DNA of 9,959 nt. It comes from an uncultured Bacteroidales bacterium (lineage in GTDB: Bacteria; Bacteroidota; Bacteroidia; Bacteroidales; Paludibacteraceae). Shown in pieces: positions 1-6,831 of this stretch; positions within the stretch are counted from its first letter, which is position 1, and each line of letters begins with the position of its first letter. The notes beneath the pieces were generated by a model that saw nothing but the letters and a program-made list of their open reading frames with translations, made no database searches and had not been told where the DNA came from. The stretch covers positions 1 to 9,959 of the forward strand of contig CAMOHN010000025.1 in the NCBI GenBank assembly GCA_946615455.1. The letters run 5' to 3'. The translations under genes and the position numbers were made by a program.

Positions 1-420
1 AGAGCCGCTCAACCGCGTGCCAAAGCGCCGAAGAGGATGTTGGGCTTTCCCGCATGTGGGATTGGCAAGACCGTAACTGAGGTCGTATGCCTCGCCGCAT
101 TCAGGACAGACAGCAAATATGCCGTCCGGCTCTACAGGTCGCTCGCGATTCACACAATGCGAACAACACAAGTCGGCTGCATAGTAGTGACCGTCCATGC
201 CTATCCATACCAGCACACCGGCAAAACCAATCAGTTCGTGTTCATAGCGTTTTTGCGTGAAGACCATGGTCTGAAAACCGTTGTCCGGAACAAAATGCGG
301 ATACATCGCCACCAAGTCCAAGTCCATATAGACCGGATAAGAGGGCACATCATTGATTCGGTCTTCACAACCGATAAGGCTAAACCCCAGCAGCAAAAAC
401 AGAAGTCGCTTAATAGACAT
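1..420 (-). CDS. Rieske-like four-cysteine lipoprotein (partial, C-terminus outside window)
   Basis: Reading leftward from the ATG at 420-418, 140 codons stay open to the window edge. The N-terminus (MSIKRLLFLLLGFSLIGC) is a lipoprotein signal with lipobox LIGC and acylated Cys18, so the protein should sit on a membrane facing the periplasm or outside. The C-terminal half has two cysteine clusters, C85-C86-S-H88-C89 and C105-P-E-C108-G-E-A-Y-D-L. The spacing and the trailing G-x-x-Y-D-L resemble the Rieske [2Fe-2S] fold (CxH...CxxH...xYD), but the second histidine position is Cys108. Similar small lipoproteins of about 150 residues are common in Bacteroidales and usually remain hypothetical. 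Whether it binds a [2Fe-2S] cluster or zinc cannot be told from sequence. Its start overlaps the end of the FKBP gene by 11 bp, so it is translationally close to that gene. The start is chosen because the signal peptide begins exactly there. Confidence 0.72.
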   Translation of the reverse strand, partial: MSIKRLLFLLLGFSLIGCEDRINDVPSYPVYMDLDLVAMYPHFVPDNGFQTMVFTQKRYEHELIGFAGVLVWIGMDGHYYAADLCCSHCVNRERPVEPDGIFAVCPECGEAYDLSYGLANPTCGKAQHPLRRFGTRLSGS

Positions 421-883
421 CTAACAACTCTATTTCAAATATCAATGTCGAGTAGGGAGGAATATAGTTTTGGCTGCCCTTGCGGTCGCCTTGTTCTTTG
501 CTGCCATAGGCTAATTCTTGCGGGATATAGAACACATAAATACCCGTCTTGTGCATGCGTTTGAGTCCCTCTTGCAGTCCTTCCACCACCTGCGATACGG
601 CAAAAGTGGCATCTTCACTCTGCTCAAATACGGCACCGGTAATCAGGCTGCCCTTATAGCGTACCCGAACGGTCTTCAAAGCATCGGGGCGCGTGCCTTG
701 TATGCCCTGGCGGATGACCTTATATTGCAATCCCGTTGAGGTGGTTTGAATGCTGTCTTTGTCCCTGTTTTGCGCTAACCATGCTGCGTTTTGCGCTTTC
801 CAGTCCAACCAACTGTCTCTCTTGCAGCCTGTCAGCACCAGGGCTGCAAACATGCCAATAAGGCAAACAATGCGTATTCTCAT
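410..883 (-). CDS. FKBP-type peptidyl-prolyl cis-trans isomerase lipoprotein
   Basis: This 157-residue protein is predicted to speed cis-trans isomerisation of X-Pro bonds in envelope proteins. Residues 1-20 form a lipoprotein signal (lipobox LTGC, Cys20), followed by a short helical linker and an FKBP domain at about 50-157. Aligned by eye with human FKBP12, pocket residues are kept at Tyr76 (Y26), Phe86 (F36), Val99-Val100 (V55-I56), Tyr126 in LAYG (Y82) and Phe149 (F99). Asp37 is Glu87 and the pocket-floor Trp59 is Leu103. The IPPYSTLIFEIELLDVY end is a typical FKBP closing strand. A 9-residue insertion-like stretch (about 129-140, charged) sits in the 80s loop. It lies 12 bp after the EnvC-like gene and overlaps the next lipoprotein gene. 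Lipoprotein FKBPs such as GldI occur in Bacteroidota gliding species, but nothing here shows that this is GldI. The fold is secure; the substrate is unknown. Confidence 0.93.
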   Translation of the reverse strand: MRIRIVCLIGMFAALVLTGCKRDSWLDWKAQNAAWLAQNRDKDSIQTTSTGLQYKVIRQGIQGTRPDALKTVRVRYKGSLITGAVFEQSEDATFAVSQVVEGLQEGLKRMHKTGIYVFYIPQELAYGSKEQGDRKGSQNYIPPYSTLIFEIELLDVY

Positions 884-895
884 AGTGTATAGTTC

Positions 896-2056
896 TTATT
901 TGGTCAACCATGCCGACGGATTGAGCAAGGTGCGATCCTTATAAACTTGGAAGTATAGTTCGGTTTTGTTATCATTAGTGGGGTCTGAAACAATGGTACC
1001 TAAAGTCTGTTTGGCTTTTACCTTGTCGCCTGTTTTGACTATCGGTTGCCCGAGGTTGCTATAGACCGTGCGGTAGTTGCCGTGTTGTACAATGACAGCA
1101 TAGGTGTTGCCCAGCACAATACAACTGGTCACTTCGCCATCAAATACGGCTCTTGCCTTACTACCGGCGGTCGTCTGTAGGTAGATGCCCTTGTTATTCA
1201 CCGTCACATGTTCATAGACTGGGTGCTGGTGTGTACCGAAATAACCGCTGATGAAGCCTTTCTCCACCGGCCATGGCAACCGTCCTTTGTTGGCCTCAAA
1301 GCCGCCTGCCAGCAACTGCTGCTCCTTGGTGAGCGTGGTGGTCGTCTGTTTCTGTATGAGTTGGTCTATTTTCCTTTGCAACTCGTCGGCTTTCTTTTGT
1401 TGCTTCTTTTGTTGGGCTATCAGTTGTTTTTCCTTTTTCTTGAGGTCCTTCAGCATCGCCTGTTGTTTGCGTTCATCGCGTGTCAGGTTCTGCTGTTCGC
1501 GTTGCTGGGCTTGCAGTGCGGCGGCTTGTTCGCTGCGGCGGTCACTCAACAACTGGCTTTGTATGTCCATCTCGTTTTGAAGACTCTGCATGGCTGCCAC
1601 CTGTTCCTGTCGGTAGCGGGCAAAGCGACGCATGTAGTCAATGCGACGTACCAATTGCTGAAAATTGTCTGCCGCCAACAAGAACAGCAACGGCGAACGG
1701 CGCATGTCAGCATAGTGCGTCTCGCGCACCAAGCGGGAATAGTCTTGCTTGAGCCGATCCATCTGCTCGACCAAATCCCGTTGCTTGGTATTGATATCTT
1801 GCAGACTATTGTCCAAGGCAGCAATTTCGTTGTTGAGGGTGCGAATGAGTTTCTTGCGCGTCTTGATATTGTTGTTCAGTAGCGTCAGTTTGTTCATCGT
1901 GGCACGCTCGTTCTGCTTGGTTTGAGCAAGCATCTCGTTGGTCTGTTTGAGTTCCTGCTCAATCTTTTGACGCTCTTTTTGCAGGTCTTTCACTTTGTCA
2001 GCCATGACGGGTAGCGTCAGTACAAGCAACAGCAATATGTATTGTATGCGTCTCAT
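896..2056 (-). CDS. EnvC-like murein hydrolase activator (coiled coil plus degenerate M23/LytM domain)
   Basis: This 386-residue periplasmic protein has a signal peptide at 1-19 (cleavage near VMA-DK), a long Gln/Lys/Glu-rich coiled coil at about 20-240 with a short hydrophobic break near 121-130, and a LytM-type M23 domain at about 258-384. The domain has the family core (GYFGTHQHP, AVFDGEV, VQHGNYRTVYSNL, LNPSAWL), but the metal and catalytic positions are gone. The HxGxD motif reads N288-K-G-I-Y292, YxHL reads Y-S-N334-L, and HxHF reads E366-L-Y368-F. It is therefore unlikely to cut peptidoglycan. E. coli EnvC has the same layout and also lacks the catalytic residues; it activates cell-separation amidases, and the same role is inferred here. 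No amidase gene is in the window. The start overlaps the upstream DUF4292 gene in a 4-bp ATGA, which suggests coupled translation. Confidence 0.92.
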   Translation of the reverse strand: MRRIQYILLLLVLTLPVMADKVKDLQKERQKIEQELKQTNEMLAQTKQNERATMNKLTLLNNNIKTRKKLIRTLNNEIAALDNSLQDINTKQRDLVEQMDRLKQDYSRLVRETHYADMRRSPLLFLLAADNFQQLVRRIDYMRRFARYRQEQVAAMQSLQNEMDIQSQLLSDRRSEQAAALQAQQREQQNLTRDERKQQAMLKDLKKKEKQLIAQQKKQQKKADELQRKIDQLIQKQTTTTLTKEQQLLAGGFEANKGRLPWPVEKGFISGYFGTHQHPVYEHVTVNNKGIYLQTTAGSKARAVFDGEVTSCIVLGNTYAVIVQHGNYRTVYSNLGQPIVKTGDKVKAKQTLGTIVSDPTNDNKTELYFQVYKDRTLLNPSAWLTK

Positions 2057-2622
2057 AGCATGGACTTAAGGAGTGTGCGGATATCCGTTTTCTTATAGCC
2101 GTTCAGTCGTTGTTCGCGAACGGTGATGTCTTGGTCATATTGCACCGACGGATAGGTGATGCTTAGGTCGGCTTCACGCTTACCCGCTTGCAGATGACGC
2201 TTGATGGTGAACTTGCCCGTTGTCGCCTGTTCTTCACCTTCCTCAGTCAAACCGGCGGTCAGTCGCTCAATGTCCTTGTAATATAGTTTGGGCTGCAGCA
2301 CGCTGTTGAGCACAGCATAGGTGGTCTCGGCATAGCGTTGGTGCATACGGTCTATCACCACTATGCTTTCCGGCGTGGCATATAGTGCCATCACCTCCAT
2401 ACCAGCCAAAGGTTGTACCGACACCACACACACCGAGTCAAACACCGTCTGCAGGGTGCAACCTACAGTGGCTTGCTGCCCGTTGTCCGTACTCAGACTC
2501 ACCATGGCGCGCTTCACTTGCGCCGTGCGGTGATGCGGCTCTTCCACAATCTGCGTGCGACGAGTGGTGGCGCATGATGCCAATAGAATAATGATTGAGA
2601 TTAGATATACAATGCGTTTCAT
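2053..2622 (-). CDS. DUF4292 family lipoprotein
   Basis: This 189-residue predicted lipoprotein has signal peptide MKRIVYLISIIILLASC with lipobox LASC and Cys17. The recognisable part is the segment at about 73-103, GMEVMALYATPESIVVIDRMHQRY, which matches the DUF4292 pattern of hydrophobic strands followed by a DR.x.x.x.Y motif. The rest is predicted beta-rich, with a KxTIKRHL-type strand near 137-144. The family is found in Bacteroidota, has no assigned biochemical function, and has been thought to resemble LolA/LolB-type lipoprotein carriers; that resemblance is recalled, not tested here. Both ends overlap neighbours by 4 bp (ATGA with the TPR gene upstream and with the EnvC-like gene downstream), giving a translationally coupled TPR-DUF4292-EnvC trio. 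That arrangement recurs in Bacteroidales as far as I recall and suggests a shared role at the envelope. Confidence 0.85.
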   Translation of the reverse strand: MKRIVYLISIIILLASCATTRRTQIVEEPHHRTAQVKRAMVSLSTDNGQQATVGCTLQTVFDSVCVVSVQPLAGMEVMALYATPESIVVIDRMHQRYAETTYAVLNSVLQPKLYYKDIERLTAGLTEEGEEQATTGKFTIKRHLQAGKREADLSITYPSVQYDQDITVREQRLNGYKKTDIRTLLKSML

Positions 2623-3527
2623 AATTCGGTTCCGGTGATGGTTTGATAGTGTTGTTTCACTTCGTCGGGCACTCCTTGCTCGCTCAGTTGCACGGCTTGG
2701 CGGATGTAGAGCGTGGCCAGTTGTTTCTCACCTTGCAGATAAAGAATCCATGCATAAGTGTCCAAGAATATGGGGTTGCGGGGGTCGGCTTGCAATGAGC
2801 TATAACTCAACTGTTCCGCCAATTTGAGATCGCCTTTGTGCGTGGCAAGAAAATAGGCATAGTTGTTCTGCACCACATAGTTGTTCTCGTCCAAGGACAA
2901 TATCTGCTCATAAGCAGCAAGCATGTCTTTTTCCTTGGCGCCATAGGTTTCCATCAGGGTCAGCCGCGCCAGCAGGAACGGCATGTAGGTCGGATCCAGT
3001 GCCAAATAGTCCTCCAATGCTTTGCGTGCTTGCTTAGGATGCCCGCATTTCAAATGAACGGTATATCTCCGCCATGCTGCATTCATGTCATAGCCGTCAC
3101 GCTGATCCAGCAAGTCGCACATACGCAGTGCCTGTTTGTAGTTACCCGTGTCCGTATAAGTATATGCCAACCGCTCCAAAATACGCTCGTTCTTTGGGTC
3201 GGCGCGGTACGAACGCTCATAGTAGGGTAGAGCCGAAGCCGACAGACGGTAAGCATTGGCTAAGTCGCCCATGAACTGATTGACCATCGGGTCCTCCTCG
3301 TTGAGCATCAGGCAGAAACGGAACAGCAGAGCCGCATCGGCAAACTGCTCGTTCAGGTACAGCCGCTCCGCCTCATAGAAATAATAACGAAAGCGAGCCT
3401 GATCCTCTGCTGTCAGTTGGACTGCAGCTGGCTTTTTCTTAGCATAGCCATGCCAGGGCAGGCACAACAGCAACACGAGCAGCAATATATGTTTAACATG
3501 CAATAGGTTCATCTCTTGTTTCAACAC
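2619..3527 (-). CDS. Secreted or periplasmic TPR-repeat protein
   Basis: The protein has 302 residues from a GTG at 3527-3525 that directly abuts the dut stop. A start at the ATG at 3512-3510 (residue 6) is at least as likely, since the signal peptide MNLLHVKHILLLVLLLCLPWHGYA begins there; the product would then be 297 residues. The mature part is an array of tetratricopeptide helices from about 45 to 285. It includes pairs such as 49-75, 83-110 (ALPYYERSYRADPKN), 115-142, 152-178 (ARKALEDYLALDP), 185-212 (AAYEQILSLDENN), 220-248 (LAEQLSYSSLQADPRNP) and 254-282. TPR arrays bind other proteins, so a scaffold role in the periplasm is inferred; no catalytic motif is seen. It sits between dut and the DUF4292 lipoprotein, overlapping the latter by 4 bp. 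The partner is unknown. Confidence 0.9.
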   Translation of the reverse strand: MLKQEMNLLHVKHILLLVLLLCLPWHGYAKKKPAAVQLTAEDQARFRYYFYEAERLYLNEQFADAALLFRFCLMLNEEDPMVNQFMGDLANAYRLSASALPYYERSYRADPKNERILERLAYTYTDTGNYKQALRMCDLLDQRDGYDMNAAWRRYTVHLKCGHPKQARKALEDYLALDPTYMPFLLARLTLMETYGAKEKDMLAAYEQILSLDENNYVVQNNYAYFLATHKGDLKLAEQLSYSSLQADPRNPIFLDTYAWILYLQGEKQLATLYIRQAVQLSEQGVPDEVKQHYQTITGTEL

Positions 3528-3962
3528 TTATTTCTCTCCACTATGCCCAAAGCCGCCTTCTCCTCGTTCGGTCATGTCCAACACTTCCACCTGCTTCAGT
3601 GCGGGCTGTTCGTGACGGGCGATAACCATCTGGGCAATACGCTCACCGGGTTCAATGGTCTGAGCCTCTTGACTGAGGTTAATCAGGATAATGCCTATTT
3701 CGCCGCGATAGTCGGCATCGATGGTTCCTGGACTGTTTAGCACCGTCAGACCTTTTTTCAGACTCAGCCCGCTGCGCGGACGAATCTGAACCTCATAACC
3801 TTTTGGCAATGAGATATACAGCCCCGTGGGAAAAAGACGCCGCTCCATAGGCTGTAGCGTCACCGCTTCGGCTATCGAACAGCGCAAGTCCATGCCGGCG
3901 GCTTGCTCGCTCTCATAGCGAGGCAATGGATTGTGGCTGCGGTTGATGATGTGGATGGTCAT
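3528..3962 (-). CDS. dut: dUTP diphosphatase (dUTPase)
   Basis: This 144-residue cytoplasmic trimeric enzyme hydrolyses dUTP to dUMP and pyrophosphate, keeping uracil out of DNA and supplying dUMP for thymidylate synthesis. All five family motifs are present in order: AGMDL (22-26), RPRSGLSLK (61-69), GTIDADYRGEIGI (79-91, with the catalytic Asp82 and uracil-pocket Tyr85), PGERIAQMVI (105-114) and RGEGGFGHSG (133-142). The last motif has His-Ser where many homologues have Ser-Thr. Length is normal for the trimeric class. It begins at ATG 3962, 23 bp after the lipid kinase stop, and its TAA touches the GTG of the TPR gene. It is the clearest housekeeping gene in an otherwise envelope-directed operon. 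Confidence 0.98.
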   Translation of the reverse strand: MTIHIINRSHNPLPRYESEQAAGMDLRCSIAEAVTLQPMERRLFPTGLYISLPKGYEVQIRPRSGLSLKKGLTVLNSPGTIDADYRGEIGIILINLSQEAQTIEPGERIAQMVIARHEQPALKQVEVLDMTERGEGGFGHSGEK

Positions 3963-3985
3963 GTCGTTTTGTTTGTTAAATGCGG

Positions 3986-4870
3986 TTAAAATCGTTTGGC
4001 AACCAGCACTTTCAGACCGTTCTCCACCATGCGGATGCGTATCTGTCGGGGCATACTCACAGGGTCGCCGTCTATGTGGAAAGGCGACTCACTCTCACGA
4101 TACAAGGTGATGTCGCGCGCCTGCAAGGTGTCCATGAACATGCTCTTGTCAATGGTCTTGGTGAACAGCGACACAGCCAGTGCCGGCGCACCCAATATGG
4201 CACTGCTGCTCAGCATGCAGATGTCCATCTTGCCGTCTTGTATGCTGGCATGAGGGGCTATATAGGCCTTGTTGCCCCACTGGTTGGCATTGGCAAAGGT
4301 GAGCAAAAAGGCCTTGTGCTCAATGTCAATGTCCTTCCCGTCAGTTATGCGATAGGTCTCGGGCTTGTAGGTCAGCACATCCTGCATGATCTTCTTGACA
4401 TAGGTCTGAAAACCCCGACTGCCTGCCGTGGCAAACTGATAGGCAACCAACGCGTCAAAACCCGTGCCGCAGGTGGTGACAAACACGCGATCGTTGGCCA
4501 GCCCGTAGTCCGCCTCAATCACCTCGCTGTGATTGAGCATCTCTATGGCACCGGCACTGCGCATCGGGATGTTCAAGTGACGAGCAAAACCGTTGCCGCT
4601 GCCCATAGGGATGATACCCATTGCCGTATCCGTGTCACGCAGCCCGCATGCCACCTCGTTCACCGTGCCGTCGCCGCCAACGGCCACCACAGCATGAAAA
4701 CCCATCTTGGCATACTGACTCGCCAACTCGCGAGCATGACCCGCACGCTCGGTGAACTCAATATTGGCAAGCCACTGCTCTTTGTCCAATGTCTGCTCAA
4801 TCAGTTTGGGTAACTTGCGCTTGTTTTGCGTGCCCGATATGGGGTTGATTATAAATGCTATGTTCTTCAT
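3986..4870 (-). CDS. Diacylglycerol kinase family lipid kinase (DgkB/YegS type)
   Basis: This 294-residue soluble or membrane-associated kinase transfers phosphate from ATP to a lipid hydroxyl, probably diacylglycerol or a related lipid. Family motifs are INPISG (8-13), VGGDGTVNEV (64-73, nucleotide-binding GGDGT) and MGSGNGFARHL (89-99), followed by a beta-rich C-terminal domain with CGTGFDA (134-140). Near the C-terminus, HIDGDP (265-270) corresponds to the usual DGE motif with Asp269 in place of Glu; this is a conservative change near the predicted catalytic Asp267. Homologues include DgkB, which recycles diacylglycerol in Gram-positive bacteria, and YegS. The true substrate cannot be assigned. 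It starts 2 bp after the M23 peptidase gene ends, consistent with co-transcription. Confidence 0.94.
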   Translation of the reverse strand: MKNIAFIINPISGTQNKRKLPKLIEQTLDKEQWLANIEFTERAGHARELASQYAKMGFHAVVAVGGDGTVNEVACGLRDTDTAMGIIPMGSGNGFARHLNIPMRSAGAIEMLNHSEVIEADYGLANDRVFVTTCGTGFDALVAYQFATAGSRGFQTYVKKIMQDVLTYKPETYRITDGKDIDIEHKAFLLTFANANQWGNKAYIAPHASIQDGKMDICMLSSSAILGAPALAVSLFTKTIDKSMFMDTLQARDITLYRESESPFHIDGDPVSMPRQIRIRMVENGLKVLVAKRF

Positions 4871-4872
4871 AC

Positions 4873-6081
4873 TTACAGATGTTTTTTCATTTCTTCCACC
4901 TGACGGTCAAACACCTCTTTCTCTCCGGCTGGTACAGGCTCTACAGGCGGACTGACCATCTTAAGCGGGTCTATTGGGGTGCCGTCTTTCCATACGCGGA
5001 AGTCCAAGTGCGGACCGGTGGCACTGCCTGTCGAACCCACATAGCCAATCACCTGCCCTTGCCTGACATGCTGACCTACAGCCAAACCCTTGGCATAGCC
5101 GCTCAGGTGCAGGTAAGCGGTCGTATAGACCGAGTTATGACGGATCTTGACCGTGTTGCCGCCACCGCCTTTGTAGGCCTTAAAGGTGACCACACCATCG
5201 CCAATGGACACCACCGGTGTACCCGTCGGAGCCGCATAGTCCACACCCGTGTGCGGACGAACCACCTTGTGGATAGGGTGCTTGCGGGCATAGGAGAAAT
5301 GGCTGGATATCCGCTTGTAGTTCAAGGGGGCTTTCAAAAAAGCTTTCCTCAAGCTTTTACCTTCGTAGTCGAAATAGCCGCTCACACCGCCTTCATACCA
5401 GTAAGCATCCTGCCAACGACGACCGTGATAAAAATTAGCGGCATGGATGCGCCCAATGCCAATGCGGGTCGAATCAACATACTGCTCGTCATAATAAACG
5501 CGAATGCTGTCACCTTTCTGCAGCCCGAAAAAGTCGATCGTCCATGCATAAATCTCGCTCAGTTCCAAAGCCAATTCTACAGGCAAATCCTGACTGCTCA
5601 GGGCATTCCACAGACTGCTCTCAATGACGGCATGAGCGGTCTTGGTCTCAGTCCGCATGGGTTTTTGCTCATGCATCACCGACACACTATCCGAAAAGCG
5701 GAAGATATACGTATCGCGCAGCGAAGCCTCATAAACCAAATAGTGTAACCGCTCCATGCCCGTACTATCCAGCCTCGTGAAGGTCAAGTAAGGCTTGCCT
5801 TGACGGATGGAACGAACATCAAAATGTTCCTTGTCCAATCGGCTGACCATGTGCACCTGTTGCTGGGTGGCACCCGCACGGGTCAGTATCCCCCCTAAAG
5901 TCTCGCCACGACCTACTTGCAGCGTATCCACATCAAACGAGTCAATAGCTATACCATGCACATATACAGGTGCCGACAGCTGTTCCGCTTCGCCGGTGAC
6001 AGCTCCGTCTTGTGCCGTATGGCGGCAACCGGCCAAGCACAATATCCACACTATTCCACACAAGGGCAAGACATGACGCAT
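4873..6081 (-). CDS. M23 family peptidoglycan endopeptidase lipoprotein (MepM-like)
   Basis: The protein has 402 residues. The signal peptide has lipobox LAGC with Cys19, so the protein is a lipoprotein. Region 52-105 (LQVGRGETLGGILTRAG...) resembles the LysM/OapA-like N-terminal module of MepM and Csd3 endopeptidases, and about 110-235 matches their middle domain. The M23 domain is at about 258-375. Its metal site is mostly intact: H277-T-G-V-D281, YLH325L and GPH358-L-D360. The last motif is HxH in most M23 enzymes, where the second His is a zinc ligand; here it is Asp360, which could still bind metal. Similar HLDF/HLDY forms are, as I recall, frequent in Bacteroidota, so I expect activity. 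The role is cutting peptidoglycan cross-links during wall growth. A Lys/Glu-rich tail ends the protein. It lies 12 bp after the glycosyltransferase gene and 2 bp before the lipid kinase gene. Confidence 0.94.
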   Translation of the reverse strand: MRHVLPLCGIVWILCLAGCRHTAQDGAVTGEAEQLSAPVYVHGIAIDSFDVDTLQVGRGETLGGILTRAGATQQQVHMVSRLDKEHFDVRSIRQGKPYLTFTRLDSTGMERLHYLVYEASLRDTYIFRFSDSVSVMHEQKPMRTETKTAHAVIESSLWNALSSQDLPVELALELSEIYAWTIDFFGLQKGDSIRVYYDEQYVDSTRIGIGRIHAANFYHGRRWQDAYWYEGGVSGYFDYEGKSLRKAFLKAPLNYKRISSHFSYARKHPIHKVVRPHTGVDYAAPTGTPVVSIGDGVVTFKAYKGGGGNTVKIRHNSVYTTAYLHLSGYAKGLAVGQHVRQGQVIGYVGSTGSATGPHLDFRVWKDGTPIDPLKMVSPPVEPVPAGEKEVFDRQVEEMKKHL

Positions 6082-6093
6082 GTACCTGTTCTC

Positions 6094-6831
6094 CTATTTC
6101 TTTTTGTTATACTTGCGAAACCACGAACTCCATTTCAGACGCAGTACACCCAGCAAGGCTTCCGAGAAGATGCCGCCCGACATCTTGCTGGTACCCAGCA
6201 CACGATTGACAAAAACGATGGGAACTTCCTTGATGGTGAATCCACACTGGTAGGCGGTGAACTTCATTTCAATTTGGAAAGCATAGCCCTTGAAGCGGAT
6301 CTTATCCAACTCAATGGTCTCCAATACCTCACGGCGGTAGCCTACAAAACCCGCTGTCGTGTCGTGCACGGGAATACCCAACACCGTGCGCACATACTTG
6401 GACGCAAAATAACTCATCAACACCCGTCCCATAGGCCAATTGACCACATTCACACCGCTCACATACCGGCTGCCTATGGCTACATCGGCACCCTCATCGC
6501 TCAACGCATGGTAGAGTTTTATTAGATCGTTTGGGTTGTGACTGAAGTCGGCATCCATCTCAAAGATGTAGTCATAACCATGCTCAATACCCCAATGAAA
6601 GCCCCGTATATAGGCAGTGCCAAGACCTAACTTGCCCTCCCGCTCAACAATAAACAACCGGTTGGCAAACTCCGTTTGTATCAACTGTTTGACTATTGCG
6701 GCGGTGCCGTCAGGCGAACCGTCGTCAATGACCAATACATCAAACTGCTCGGGCAAACCCATCACCGCACGGATGATGGCTTCGATGTTCTCTTTCTCGT
6801 TGTAAGTGGGGATGATGACTAATCGTTCCAT
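6094..6831 (-). CDS. Polyprenol-phosphate mannosyltransferase-like glycosyltransferase (GT2, DPM1 type)
   Basis: This 245-residue cytoplasmic enzyme, acting at the membrane face, is predicted to move a sugar (mannose in characterised relatives) from a nucleotide sugar to polyprenyl phosphate. GT-A motifs are IIPTYNEKENI (6-16), VIDDGSPDGT (34-43), the metal-binding EMDADFSHNP (91-100, D93-x-D95), a GSRYVSG stretch (120-126), DTTAGFVGYR (157-166) and the DPM1-like RVLGTSKMSGG (210-220). It has no C-terminal transmembrane helices, so it is the single-domain form, and a basic end (RKYNKKK) may help it touch the membrane. The start codon overlaps the hydrolase gene by 13 bp. The lipid-linked sugar could feed protein glycosylation or surface glycans; no other gene of such a pathway is nearby, so the acceptor is unknown. 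Confidence 0.94.
   Translation of the reverse strand: MERLVIIPTYNEKENIEAIIRAVMGLPEQFDVLVIDDGSPDGTAAIVKQLIQTEFANRLFIVEREGKLGLGTAYIRGFHWGIEHGYDYIFEMDADFSHNPNDLIKLYHALSDEGADVAIGSRYVSGVNVVNWPMGRVLMSYFASKYVRTVLGIPVHDTTAGFVGYRREVLETIELDKIRFKGYAFQIEMKFTAYQCGFTIKEVPIVFVNRVLGTSKMSGGIFSEALLGVLRLKWSSWFRKYNKKK

Noticed and set aside
37..564. 175-codon plus-strand frame across the left end
   Set aside because: It crosses two minus-strand lipoprotein genes that both have good signal peptides and domain motifs.
3980..4813. 277-codon open frame on the plus strand opposite the lipid kinase gene
   Set aside because: The opposite strand encodes an intact kinase with GGDGT and GSGNG motifs. The antisense product is His/Val/Leu-rich, has no recognisable motif and has no promoter.
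4855..5748. 297-codon open frame on the plus strand opposite the M23 peptidase gene
   Set aside because: It is antisense to a clear M23 lipoprotein and has no family signature; it is best explained by codon bias in the real gene.
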